This document shows positions 1 to 7,976 of a DNA stretch of 64,000 bases, one piece after another. Source of the stretch: Ochrobactrum sp. CM-21-5 (lineage in GTDB: Bacteria; Pseudomonadota; Alphaproteobacteria; Rhizobiales; Rhizobiaceae); NCBI RefSeq assembly GCF_014253075.1, contig NZ_JACLZJ010000002.1, positions 372,001-436,000 on the forward strand, written 5' to 3'. The position numbers and the translations under genes are program-made. Each line of letters opens with the position of its first letter. Position 1 is the stretch's first letter. The notes beneath the pieces are model-generated. The model ran no database searches and was not told where the DNA came from. It worked only from the letters and a program-made list of their open reading frames with translations.

Positions 1-145
1 GAAGAGCAACGGTTTCATGCCCGACAAGCTGGAAGGCTTTGCCATCACCAAGGCTGGCGAAGCCTATGCGGTGACCGACAATGACGGCGTGGACGACAGC
101 AGCGGCGAGACTCAGTTTTTCTCTATCGGGAAAATCGACGGCTAA
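1..145 (+). CDS. Phytase-like esterase, C-terminal fragment
   Basis: Only the last 47 codons are in the window; the gene starts upstream. The readable tail contains PDKLEGFAIT followed by AVTDNDGVDDSSGET. This matches the closing motif of the 'esterase-like activity of phytase' family, exported beta-propeller-like proteins with a conserved acidic loop. The frame ends at TAA 143-145, and a strong intrinsic terminator lies 26 bases further on, so this is the last gene of its transcript. The family call rests on this short motif only. Substrate and precise activity cannot be inferred. Confidence 0.7.
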   Translation, partial: KSNGFMPDKLEGFAITKAGEAYAVTDNDGVDDSSGETQFFSIGKIDG

Positions 146-171
146 TCCTTAACCCCTGCCCTGTTGTCAGG

Positions 172-202
172 CGCCGCATTCTTCAAGGAATGCGGCGTTT
201 TT
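172..202 (+). terminator. Rho-independent terminator of the phytase-like gene
   Basis: A 10-bp perfect stem (172-181 pairing with 188-197) with a 6-base loop is followed directly by five T residues. It sits 26 bases after the stop of the upstream gene, as expected for an intrinsic terminator. Confidence 0.9.
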
Positions 203-343
203 GCCGAGACCGGGCGATCAAGGTTGTGAAAGTGCTAGAGAAATTTTCTCCAAACGCCGCTAACGGCTTGACGAACCCGACAGGTATCAATATTGGAACT
301 GCGCAGAGAGGCTGCTGACTGATTTGGGTCCCTCTCTCAGGAA

Positions 344-417
344 GGCCTCGTGGCGGAGTGGTTACGCAGAGGACTGCAAATCCTTGCACCCCGGTTCGAT
401 TCCGGGCGAGGCCTCCA
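344..417 (+). tRNA. tRNA-Cys (anticodon GCA)
   Basis: The acceptor stem GGCCTCG (344-350) pairs with CGAGGCC (407-413), followed by discriminator U (414) and an encoded CCA (415-417). The T-arm carries GGTTCGATTCC. The anticodon loop CTGCAAA gives anticodon GCA at 376-378, and U73 is typical for tRNA-Cys. The gene borders an A/T-richer accessory stretch. I found no duplicated 3' end of this tRNA in the following 6 kb that would mark an att site. Confidence 0.95.
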
Positions 418-867
418 ATCGTTTCCCAATCTCCAGATAACATATTGAATTAAAACAAATTATTTTTGCGGCGTGGCAAGGTGTTCACCCGGTGTTCCAC
501 CACACTTTTTCGGGTGTGGCAATTCGTTCTGTTTTTCATCCAATTACCCGAGGCATACGCTTTGAAGTTTGCACATCGCGAAGTTCACAGGGACGCTGCC
601 GCCTCGGCGTACACACGCGTCACCACATGGCGCGAAAGGCCGAAATAGATTTTGCATGTTTAGTTACGCGACCGCACGGCATATGAGCGCTTTTATGCGT
701 CGCCATGGCGGCAAGCCGTTCAGTGCAGGCGGACGGAAACGGATCGTCATCCGGTAACGTAGACGTGCCCTTTTCTCGCTTTATAACGAAACCACCAGAA
801 TCTTTTTGCCATTTCAAAAAAAATGATTATTTATTTAGCTTGAGTAAAAATATGGAGCAAGTATCTA
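418..867. other. Intergenic stretch without a supported gene
   Basis: About 450 bases lie between tRNA-Cys and the acetoacetate-decarboxylase-like gene. Several short open frames occur but none has a convincing ribosome site or recognisable product. The last 80 bases are A/T-rich and probably hold the promoter of the following gene. A ribosome site GGAG lies at 854-857. Confidence 0.5.
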
Positions 868-1602
868 ATGATGAAAAGCGGGAACAACATGCCGGTTCAA
901 GCCCCCTTGGTGCCGGATCCGATACTTCCATACAGCTGCAAGAACAGCCGGACTGTTTATGCGATTTGCGAAGTTAAAGAAGAAACTTTGCGTCGCCATT
1001 TGTCGCCCACTCCGTTCGAGTACGTAAATAATCTATGCATGATCTATGTTAATGACTTCAGCGAAAGTTCTGAACTACCTTACATGGATGCTGGAATTAT
1101 CTTCACCGTAAAATACAAAGACACTTTTGGTGGCTACTATATGTATGAATGGGAAGATGACGACGCTGCAATCGAAACTGGCCGCTATTGGGGCTACCCG
1201 AAGAAGTTTGGCCAAATGACCTTGGAACGGTCCGAAAACATTATTCGAGGGACGGCCACCAGGCGAGGCGTCAAGCTGATCGACATTGAACTAGATTGCG
1301 CAGACCCCATAACCGATGTCCCTCAACTGCACACGATATACCCGCACCTAAATCTACTCACAATTCCAAACCCCGATGGTCCCGGAATATTTTCGCAGCG
1401 CGTCACAGCTCGAGACAACTCGTCTACCTGCAAAACCCTCTCGAATATCCAAGCCAGCGTAAAGGTCACGGTGAACAGCTCCCCAACCGACCCCATTGGC
1501 GATTTCGCCCCTCTCAAAGTGCTGGGCGGCGGTTATTCTGTAACAGATTTTCTCGCGTCCACGGAAAATGGTTGGGCTAAGGTCATCGACACGATCATTT
1601 AA
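868..1602 (+). CDS. Acetoacetate decarboxylase family protein
   Basis: The 244-residue protein is recognisable by GRYWGYPKKFG around residues 108-118. This corresponds to the segment of acetoacetate decarboxylase that carries the Schiff-base lysine (adjacent Lys-Lys). An upstream segment LRRHLSPTPFEY matches the usual 'LP..LE' region of the family. The active-site lysine is present, but many family members are not true acetoacetate decarboxylases, so the substrate is unknown. The ATG at 868 is preceded by GGAG at 854-857; ATG 871 is equally possible. A YkvI-like transporter follows 45 bases downstream on the same strand, so the two are probably co-transcribed. Base composition is lower in GC than the rest of the window, suggesting acquisition by transfer. 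Confidence 0.8.
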   Translation: MMKSGNNMPVQAPLVPDPILPYSCKNSRTVYAICEVKEETLRRHLSPTPFEYVNNLCMIYVNDFSESSELPYMDAGIIFTVKYKDTFGGYYMYEWEDDDAAIETGRYWGYPKKFGQMTLERSENIIRGTATRRGVKLIDIELDCADPITDVPQLHTIYPHLNLLTIPNPDGPGIFSQRVTARDNSSTCKTLSNIQASVKVTVNSSPTDPIGDFAPLKVLGGGYSVTDFLASTENGWAKVIDTII

Positions 1603-1647
1603 AACGCCGCCACTCTATCATCTACAAAAGAATTATGGGAGAATATA

Positions 1648-2742
1648 GTGCAAAGAAGCGGCTTTATAACTGTTTTTATCTTATCTGGCGCATACCTTGC
1701 TTACCTATCAGGCTCAGGCTTTGGTAGCGGACAAGAAATAATGCAGTATTTCACATCGTTCGGCTACATTGGGATACTTGGCATATTGGTAAGCGCTGCA
1801 TTATGGGGCTCATATGCGGTTTTTATTGTTAAAGATTCACGGGACTTTCAACTTAAATCTCTCCACCAAGTTTATATTTTCTACTGCGGAAAGTACTTGG
1901 GCAATGCGCTTTTCATGTTTTCGATCGCATATCTTTTCTGCATGGCGAGCCTGATGATCGCAGGGGCAGGTGCGGCGTTCTCGCAATACTTCAGCGTCGG
2001 AAACGAAGTAGGCCGTATTATAATGACCGTTTTGGTGCTCATAACCGGACTAATGGGGATGAGGAAGATGGTAGACGTAATTGGCGGCTTAGGTCCCTGC
2101 ATCATCGTATTCGTCATGCTTATTGCGCTGATTGCCGCACTCAGCGGGTCCGATGGCTTGGAAGCAGGTAACGAATATATTCAGGCGACCGACATGTTGA
2201 AGCCCACCAGTAATTGGCTTTGGGCAGCAATAATGTATTTCTCTTACTGCATTCTCTTTCAAGCATCTTACTTGTCTGGAATCGCGACCACAAACCCTGC
2301 AACGACTAAACAGCTAACGACAAGCGTTATCATTGGCGCGTCATTGTATGTTGCCTCCTGCATTGTGATGTTGCTTGCGTTTATGTCAAACATCACAATA
2401 CTTGATGGGGTAGAGGTTCCCAACCTGCATTTGGGAGCTCAGATCAGCCCCATCTTGGGTGGGGTTTACGGGATCGTCTTAGTCGCGGCGCTCTATACGA
2501 CTACTGCGCCATTGATCTGGTCAGTTACCAATGTGTTTGTAAAGGAGCGGACAGGGGCGTACAAATGGGTGATTACGATCACCGCAGCACTGGCCTATTT
2601 CGCCAGCGGGATCAGTTCGTTTTCAGTGCTGGTAAACGTTGTCACAACCGTCGCGGCATACGTAGGTATTCTCTACATAGTACCCGTATTTTATGTTAAA
2701 TTCATCAAAAGGCCCACGCCTCCGTTAAGGCAGGCGTCCTAA
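1648..2742 (+). CDS. YkvI-like integral membrane transporter (APC superfamily)
   Basis: The 364-residue hydrophobic protein has about ten predicted membrane segments. The first helix contains the broken motif GSGFGSGQE (about residues 20-28), typical of sodium-coupled or amino-acid-type carriers with a LeuT-like fold. It resembles the uncharacterised YkvI family. The gene starts with GTG (1648) behind TATGGGAG. It lies 45 bases after the acetoacetate-decarboxylase-like gene and probably shares its transcript, so it may carry that enzyme's substrate or product. The substrate is not known. Like its neighbour it is A/T-richer than most of the window. Confidence 0.7.
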   Translation: MQRSGFITVFILSGAYLAYLSGSGFGSGQEIMQYFTSFGYIGILGILVSAALWGSYAVFIVKDSRDFQLKSLHQVYIFYCGKYLGNALFMFSIAYLFCMASLMIAGAGAAFSQYFSVGNEVGRIIMTVLVLITGLMGMRKMVDVIGGLGPCIIVFVMLIALIAALSGSDGLEAGNEYIQATDMLKPTSNWLWAAIMYFSYCILFQASYLSGIATTNPATTKQLTTSVIIGASLYVASCIVMLLAFMSNITILDGVEVPNLHLGAQISPILGGVYGIVLVAALYTTTAPLIWSVTNVFVKERTGAYKWVITITAALAYFASGISSFSVLVNVVTTVAAYVGILYIVPVFYVKFIKRPTPPLRQAS

Positions 2743-2758
2743 AATGTCGTCCAGCCTA

Positions 2759-2787
2759 CCCGCTGTCAGGCATATCCTGACAGCGGG
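2759..2787. terminator. Bidirectional terminator between transporter and XRE regulator
   Basis: A perfect 12-bp stem (2759-2770 with 2776-2787) has the 5-base loop CATAT. It sits between two convergent genes, 17 bases after the transporter stop and 10 bases beyond the XRE stop. Confidence 0.85.
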
Positions 2788-2796
2788 ATATAAGCA

Positions 2797-3339
2797 TCAT
2801 AACGCGGACGGCGCGCCTATACCGAGAATCTCGGTAATATCCGCAGTCGGATTAAATAGTCTGTAAGGCAAACTAGCTCTATAGCAGATTGAATCACCCT
2901 TTTCTGCAAAGTACATTTGACCATTATACTCAAACCCCAGCACTCCAGACAGCACATAGATAAACTCTTCGCTCTGGCATGTAACAAAAAGGCCTTGTGG
3001 CTCCTCATAATAAGGAGCAATTTTTATAATTGCCGCCTGTAAGTCTATTCCAGGAATGCTATTTCGCAATAATTCGTAAACAAGCGGCGAGTCTGGCCGA
3101 CCGAACTTTGGTCGCTCGCCCGCTTTTACCAATATCTGATCGTCTCCAGCGGATTCAAAAAAGTATACGACACCTACACCGTAAAAGGCAGCTAATCTAC
3201 GCAGTTGAGAAATCGACGGCTCTGCTTTTCCTGTTTCAATCTGACTCAGATATCCTGGTGAAAGATCAGTAGCCCCAGCAACATCCTGTAATCTTTTATT
3301 TGCTTTCTTGCGTAGATATCTCAGCTTAGTGTGTATCAT
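2797..3339 (-). CDS. XRE-family regulator with C-terminal cupin domain
   Basis: The 180-residue protein has an N-terminal Cro/C1 helix-turn-helix (residues ~6-60, with LSPGYLSQIETGKAEPS) and a C-terminal cupin (~100-175). This architecture is common among local repressors that sense small metabolites or amino-acid derivatives. The ATG at 3339 is chosen because AAGG lies about 10 bases upstream and the helix-turn-helix begins directly after it; a GTG at 3375 in the same frame would add 12 residues. It is convergent to the decarboxylase-like and transporter genes and is the obvious candidate to regulate them, which is inference from position. Composition is A/T-rich like these neighbours. Confidence 0.85.
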   Translation of the reverse strand: MIHTKLRYLRKKANKRLQDVAGATDLSPGYLSQIETGKAEPSISQLRRLAAFYGVGVVYFFESAGDDQILVKAGERPKFGRPDSPLVYELLRNSIPGIDLQAAIIKIAPYYEEPQGLFVTCQSEEFIYVLSGVLGFEYNGQMYFAEKGDSICYRASLPYRLFNPTADITEILGIGAPSAL

Positions 3340-3820
3340 TATCGACCTTGTTCTGTCTTCGCTTCCAGAGCGCACCTCTCAGCCAATCCGAGCCAATTCT
3401 ACGTACTTAAGCCTCTCCGCAAAATAGATGATCTTATTCAGATCTTACATTCGGCTTGCTGCGCCTTTCTCCTCAAACCAATGTCAGCCTTGAAGATGCT
3501 TCCGAGCGCATGTGACATGCATTTAAACTCGGTCCCGCAGGCCGGTAGCACGTGGTAGCTCGTGCTGCCGCCGTCGGTGGCAATGACGGTTTAGGATGGC
3601 ACTATAAGGCGAGACTCCTGCGCCCAGTCTGTCGTGGACACACAGTCTCCTCGTGTTTGGATTGGTAGCCGTAATTAGCGGCGCGGATTGGTGGTCCGAT
3701 GAGGAAAAGAAAATGGATTTCGAAACGAGATGTCAAGAAAAAAAAGACGCCAGAATACCAATTCCTTGAATTTTTATAAGTATTCCTTATATATAATTAA
3801 AAGATGGAGTGTAGTTTTAT
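3340..3820. other. Intergenic stretch, no supported gene
   Basis: About 480 bases separate the XRE regulator from a small charged ORF. No protein is convincingly encoded. The left end should hold the XRE promoter. The right end (3740-3815) is strongly A/T-rich and probably the promoter of the following small gene. Confidence 0.45.
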
Positions 3821-3976
3821 ATGTCTAGAAATAACACAGAGAAAAAAGAGACGCCGATGGAACGCGCTGACCGTATTGCGCGTGAGCTTCTTTCGGCAGA
3901 AAGAAAAGAACGCGAGAAGAAAACTGCACGGCTCCGTGAAAAGCGTCTGGAGATGGAGCGTATTGCTGCGCTATAG
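3821..3976 (+). CDS. Small highly charged protein (51 aa), unknown function
   Basis: The frame runs from ATG 3821 to TAG 3974-3976. The product is almost entirely Arg, Lys, Glu and Ala, with periodic spacing (RADRIARELLSAERKERE), so it should form one long amphipathic helix or coiled coil. It has no signal peptide and no membrane segment. A/T-rich sequence that could be a promoter lies upstream; no strong ribosome site is visible. A 14-bp perfect hairpin begins 13 bases after the stop, supporting a real short transcription unit. I do not recognise the family. Confidence 0.5.
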   Translation: MSRNNTEKKETPMERADRIARELLSAERKEREKKTARLREKRLEMERIAAL

Positions 3977-3989
3977 TAAGGGATAAACT

Positions 3990-4024
3990 GGACTAAGCGG
4001 CCCAACTAGCGGGCCGCTTAGTCC
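3990..4024 (+). terminator. Strong hairpin after the 51-aa ORF
   Basis: A perfect 14-bp inverted repeat (3990-4003 with 4011-4024) has a 7-base loop. No T-tract follows, so it may be a terminator without a U-run or an mRNA-stabilising hairpin. Confidence 0.6.
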
Positions 4025-4416
4025 ATGCGGTCAACGACAAGCTGGCACAATGTCGAAAGCATATCGACCGATCATCGCCACGTTACGGCCTAGAGTTAAG
4101 GCTATGCGATTGTGCTCTCGATGAGCCCGCAGCGCGATTGGAACTCCTGGAGAGCGCACCCATTCGTCTAGCAATTCGCCTCAGTGATCGGAAAAGAAAT
4201 AATATATTCCCACAATTCTACACAACCGGCACGCGTCCCTCAACAGGCTGTGCCAACCCCTCGCCCGCGTTTTCGGCCGTATGAAGCACATGGCAATCGG
4301 TCAGCAAACGCACTCAGAGAATATAAGCGAGCATTGAATTTTATCGTATCTCTGTGTACTAGAATTCAACATGATGAGCGGGTGGGGCATGAATCATTTT
4401 GGCAGGAGAGCCACCT
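4025..4416. other. Intergenic stretch, no supported gene
   Basis: About 390 bases with no frame that I can support. Short frames on the plus strand lack ribosome sites and look non-coding. The end of the stretch carries AGGAGAG (4404-4410), the ribosome site of the next gene. Confidence 0.4.
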
Positions 4417-4629
4417 ATGTCACCGAAGCTCAAAGCCGCCCTCGTCGGTGTAATCATTGCAGTTGTTGTAGGCTTCGCCGCGTCGCAAGGGTTAATCAGC
4501 CAGCAAACCGCAGAAGAAATCAAAGCCAAGACAAACGAAGTTCTTTCGGAAGAGCCTGCAACTACACCTCCACAACCCGATCCCGCAGATGCTTCGCAGC
4601 CGCAGCCAAATGAAGTTCAGGCTCAATAA
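4417..4629 (+). CDS. Small single-pass membrane protein (70 aa), unknown function
   Basis: The start ATG at 4417 lies behind a good ribosome site (AGGAGAG, 4404-4410). Residues ~5-25 form one hydrophobic segment (ALVGVIIAVVVGFAASQG). A short polar part and a proline/glutamine-rich tail (PPQPDPADASQPQPN) follow. The N-terminal helix could be a signal anchor with the tail in the periplasm. No known domain is recognised. The clear ribosome site and the signal-anchor pattern support a real gene. Confidence 0.6.
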   Translation: MSPKLKAALVGVIIAVVVGFAASQGLISQQTAEEIKAKTNEVLSEEPATTPPQPDPADASQPQPNEVQAQ

Positions 4630-4919
4630 GGGCTTATGAGAGCAATCGTCGGAGGGGTACAGTAGTGACCATGGGCCACTACTGTCGTATTCTCGCCGCC
4701 GTCGTCTGCATGATATTATCGAGACGTTCAGTAAGCCCGTCGATGCGCCGCGCTTTCGATTGCCCGCATGGACGTTGTCCTAACCATCTACGGACTGGAA
4801 TCTCAGCAATCACGGAATGTTCGGAACGTCAGGAGAGTTGACCGCAATACCGGGAACCGTCAGCGAATTAACTCGTTCATTTCAGCGGCGGGCGCGAAAA
4901 TAAGAATGGAATAGGTGCC

Positions 4920-5246
4920 ATGTACAAATTTTCGGCAGTAATAGTGGTCATCATGTCGGCGCTTGCTTCCTCCGTGCCTGCGCATGCGCAAAGCATCGAG
5001 ATCGGCCCGGATGGGATTCAAGTAAACCCAGATGGGAACCGTCAGGTAGACCGTGATCGTCGCGATTACCGTGATGGAATCAGTGAACGTCGTGCGGCGA
5101 GAATTGCGCGAAGTGAAGGAATGGATGAAGTCGAGAGCGTTTCACGACGCCGAAACGTTTATGTCGTCCGGGGCATAGACCGTCGCGATAATGATATGCG
5201 CGTAGTTATCGATCGTCGCTCTGGTGAAGTCCTCGAGGTGCGTTGA
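4920..5246 (+). CDS. Exported PepSY-like small protein
   Basis: The 108-residue protein has a signal peptide ending at AHA-QS (cleavage near residue 23). A basic/acidic middle follows (PDGNRQVDRDRRDYRD). The C-terminal part (~55-108) has the pattern of one PepSY repeat: an Arg-rich helix (ERRAARIARSEG), then strands ending RRSGEVLEVR. PepSY-type proteins are periplasmic and are often thought to modulate peptidases, but no function is established here. The start is ATG 4920, 6 bases after an AATAGG stretch, so the ribosome site is weak. Confidence 0.65.
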   Translation: MYKFSAVIVVIMSALASSVPAHAQSIEIGPDGIQVNPDGNRQVDRDRRDYRDGISERRAARIARSEGMDEVESVSRRRNVYVVRGIDRRDNDMRVVIDRRSGEVLEVR

Positions 5247-5471
5247 CGCCATCTCCCATAACCACCTCTAGTGCCGCAGCCCCGGCTCCAGTCAACATTG
5301 GCCGGACCTTCTTTCGGCAAAGAAAAAATCACCTCAGTGGGCGGCGTCCAATCTTGAACGAGCAAGTCGAGACGTTATGAACGTCCGAGGTCGACCTAAC
5401 TGACACTTTCCTAATTCAATTACTGCCAATACAATCACGACAAAGACCATCTGAACGTGTAAGGGAGATGG

Positions 5472-5840
5472 ATGTTCAGATTCTGCGTCGTAAGTGTGAT
5501 TTTAGTTTTGTCGGGGATTTTTCCTGCCGCAGCGAACAACGCACAACTAATCACAGATTTGGCAGCCAAGTGTTGGAAACTGCCGGAATCTATTGATTAC
5601 CAACGCGCTTCCGCGACTTTCGAAGTTACTTATGATGCGGAAGGCAAGCTGGTGCGGATCGTCACCATCGAGTATCAGCCCGTTCGTAAAGCTGGCCAGC
5701 AATTCGCAATTAATGCACAACAGGCGATTATTGAATGCGCGAGTAATACCCCCGTCAGATCAAGGACGGTCCGTGTCGTGATGCGGTATGTAGCGCCACA
5801 ATCCGATGGACCGCTAATTATGAAAAAACCCCTTCGGTAG
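5472..5840 (+). CDS. Exported protein resembling TolA/TonB C-terminal domain
   Basis: The 122-residue protein has a signal peptide ending near residue 21 (FPAAA-NN). The mature part begins with a helix containing AAKCWKLP, followed by strands ATFEVTYDAEGKLVRI, a helix with an AINAQQAIIECA pattern, and a final strand. This order, with two cysteines, resembles the periplasmic C-terminal domain of TolA/TonB-like proteins, but without the membrane anchor or the long linker. It is probably a free periplasmic protein. Function unknown. GGGAG just before the ATG supports the start. Confidence 0.6.
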   Translation: MFRFCVVSVILVLSGIFPAAANNAQLITDLAAKCWKLPESIDYQRASATFEVTYDAEGKLVRIVTIEYQPVRKAGQQFAINAQQAIIECASNTPVRSRTVRVVMRYVAPQSDGPLIMKKPLR

Positions 5841-6050
5841 CCCCCGATAGAAACGCGGCCGAGGCCCCTAAATGGTGATGGTAGTTCTCGACAGTTGGGT
5901 CGACATCAAAAAGACTCTAACGATTTTTCTGTCACTTAACGACATCTGAAATAACTAAGATTGTCACCGTATCAGATCGCGCTCCAATTACGATGCGTAT
6001 CCCCGTCGACAACGATATCGATATGACTGCCGCAATCACTACGACTGTAG

Positions 6051-6338
6051 CCGTGCGCTTCCAAACGTAACTCGCTGGCATCCGCACCCCCCTCCGAGCT
6101 GAGAAGACCCTATGAGGGAAGTAGCGCTTACAACTTATTACATCAACAAGCGTTATTTATTGCGCCGACACCAGATGACGACGTCGATTTTGTGGCGCAG
6201 AAACTTCAACCCCATGGCATAGAGGTTAGGTTCGACGGAATCCGCATCGTTGCTGGTCAACGGCTTTGGGTGAATCCATTCAACATGGAATGCAACATGC
6301 TTGACTCTTTTATCGCCGTGAACAAAATAAGAACATAG
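6051..6338 (+). pseudogene. Possible remnant of a TIR-like domain gene
   Basis: An open frame entered after a stop near 6048 runs to TAG 6336-6338 without any start codon at a sensible place. From about 6144 it reads QQALFIAPTPDDDVDFVAQK, then LQPHGIEVRFDG and AGQRLW. This is the order of the first strand, first helix, second strand and BB-loop region of TIR domains ('FIS...D..FV..L...G..VW.D......G'). The part after AGQRLW loses the resemblance and the frame closes. It is therefore either a decayed 5' part of a TIR gene or a chance similarity. The call is tentative. Confidence 0.3.
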
Positions 6339-6389
6339 AAAGGCGCCGCGGTAACATCACAGACACGTAAGGTGGCGTGTGTGATCCTG

Positions 6390-6419
6390 ACAGCGTGGTG
6401 TCAAGATCAGCCACGCTGT
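6390..6419 (+). terminator. Hairpin upstream of the NmrA-like gene
   Basis: A 9-bp perfect stem (6390-6398 with 6411-6419) has a 12-base loop and is followed by TCTGT. It probably terminates whatever transcription comes from the left; alternatively it is a regulatory element in the leader of the following gene. Confidence 0.45.
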
Positions 6420-6480
6420 TCTGTAGCTATCGGATTACATGTCAGGTACGAACAAACGTTAACAATGAAGGTGAGGTGGG

Positions 6481-7344
6481 ATGCACATTATACTCGGAGG
6501 AACAGGGCAGGTAGGCTCGGCGGTGGCGCGTGCTTTGCTCAAGCGAGGTGAACCTGTCACAATCATCACGCGCGATATCGACCACGGATCGGGTCTGAAA
6601 GCGGCCGGTGCGCGTATTGCGGTCGTTGACATTCGTGACGTTGCCCGACTGCGAGAGGTATTCCGTACCGGCAAGCGTGCGTTTCTGTTGAACCCGCCAG
6701 CAGCCCCTTCCGGAGACACGGATGCTGAAGAGCGCGCCAATGTCGCGGCAATCGTAAAAGCCCTGGACGGGTCGGGTCTGGAGAAGGTTGTTGCCGCATC
6801 GACCTACGGAGCACACCCTGGCGAACGATGTGGCGACCTATCCGTACTTTACGAGTTTGAACAGTTACTTAAGGCACAATCCATTCCCGCCGCGATCAAC
6901 CGCGGAGCTTACTACATGAGCAACTGGGGCGGAATGCTCGATACCGTTCGTGACAGCGGCAAGCTGTTGAGCTTCATTCCAACCGATATGGCCCTTCCAA
7001 TGGTCGCGCCACAAGACTTGGGCGAGGCGGCCGCGCATCGTCTGCTGGAACCTGTCAATGACACCAGCCTGCGGTGTGTCGAGGGGCCTGAGCATTACAC
7101 ACCGCGCGATGTAGCCGACGCATTCTCCGAAGCGCTCGACAAAGCTGTTGAGGTTACAACCGTACCTCGCGAAGCGTGGGAACCAACTTTCATGCAGTTC
7201 GGTTTTTCGAAGGCAGCTGCACAGTCTTATACCTGCATGACAAGAACCCTTGTGGATGGCGATAGCGAGAAACCGGACAATCCCGAGCGCGGTCCGACTG
7301 CCTTGCGAGACTATATTCGGGATATCATGAAAAGGGCGAAATGA
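6481..7344 (+). CDS. NmrA-like NAD(P)-binding reductase
   Basis: The 287-residue atypical short-chain dehydrogenase has the Rossmann motif GGTGQVG at residues 6-12, where NmrA/isoflavone-reductase-like proteins bind NAD(P). The sequence VAASTYGAHPG (~105-115) matches the position of the usual catalytic region but lacks a YxxxK motif, as in NmrA and azoreductase-type members. It is probably a cytosolic redox sensor or an NAD(P)H-dependent reductase; the substrate is unknown. GGTGGG lies just upstream of ATG 6481. It is a single gene with its own leader and no co-directional partner close by. Confidence 0.8.
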   Translation: MHIILGGTGQVGSAVARALLKRGEPVTIITRDIDHGSGLKAAGARIAVVDIRDVARLREVFRTGKRAFLLNPPAAPSGDTDAEERANVAAIVKALDGSGLEKVVAASTYGAHPGERCGDLSVLYEFEQLLKAQSIPAAINRGAYYMSNWGGMLDTVRDSGKLLSFIPTDMALPMVAPQDLGEAAAHRLLEPVNDTSLRCVEGPEHYTPRDVADAFSEALDKAVEVTTVPREAWEPTFMQFGFSKAAAQSYTCMTRTLVDGDSEKPDNPERGPTALRDYIRDIMKRAK

Positions 7345-7568
7345 ACGACCACGCACATATTTGGAAGCCTCTGATGCCAAGCTGTATTCTACAGTTCGAT
7401 CGGAGAAACCAATAATCTGGGCTCCCTCAATTCATGTCGCCCGAGGGCGCTGAACACCCCTGCTCTATACCCAACCTGAATCTCTGCCTGAAATGACGTT
7501 CGGAAGCGCTCTTGCTTCAGCGCGAGACTCAAGCTTCAATTCCTGATCGGTAAATCAGGGAGACAGTT

Positions 7569-7976
7569 ATGAGCAAGATTGCGATTATGAGTTTGGGCAT
7601 GATGATGCTATCAGCGCCCACTTTTGCCGCCAGTAAATGCGAGAATGCACAAGATCAGGCAACGATGAACCAGTGCGCTGATGGCGAATTCTCAGCCGCC
7701 GATAAGAAACTGAATGCAAACTATAAAAGCATCCAGAGGCGCTTGGCTGATACTCCGGACGCAAAGAAGCTTCTGGCTGCATCCCAGCGAGCATGGCTCA
7801 AGTTCAGAGATGCAGAATGCGCATTCTCCTCGTCTGCAAGTGACGGTGGAAGCATACAGCCGATGCTGATTGCGAACTGTAAGGCGTCGCTTACGTCCGA
7901 TAGAAACAAACAACTCGACAATTATCTCAACTGCCCTGAGGGCGATATGTCTTGCCCCGTTCCGTCCGGCAATTAG
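7569..7976 (+). CDS. LprI-family periplasmic protein (DUF1311-like)
   Basis: The 135-residue protein has a signal peptide ending at TFA-AS (about residue 21). The mature part has the LprI pattern: C-ENAQDQATMNQCA, ADKKLNANYKSI, ASQRAWLKFRDAEC and a distal paired cysteine. Four to six cysteines are placed to form disulfides. The family is named after a lysozyme-inhibitor lipoprotein, but most members are uncharacterised; here no lipobox is present, so it should be soluble in the periplasm. AGGGAGAC before ATG 7569 is a good ribosome site. A hairpin follows the stop. Confidence 0.85.
   Translation: MSKIAIMSLGMMMLSAPTFAASKCENAQDQATMNQCADGEFSAADKKLNANYKSIQRRLADTPDAKKLLAASQRAWLKFRDAECAFSSSASDGGSIQPMLIANCKASLTSDRNKQLDNYLNCPEGDMSCPVPSGN

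Larger units (their letters stand above)
5841..6480. other. Long intergenic stretch with a possible gene remnant
   Basis: About 640 bases lie between the TolA-like and NmrA-like genes. The only structure I can support is an open frame without a start codon (6051-6338, listed separately) and a hairpin at 6390-6419. The rest shows no recognisable gene. Confidence 0.5.

Noticed and set aside
418-6480. Direct repeat of the tRNA-Cys 3' end as an island boundary
   Set aside because: I looked for the 3' segment (TTCGATTCCGGGCGAGGCC) in the next 6 kb and saw only a short GAGGCC near 5862, which is too short to count.
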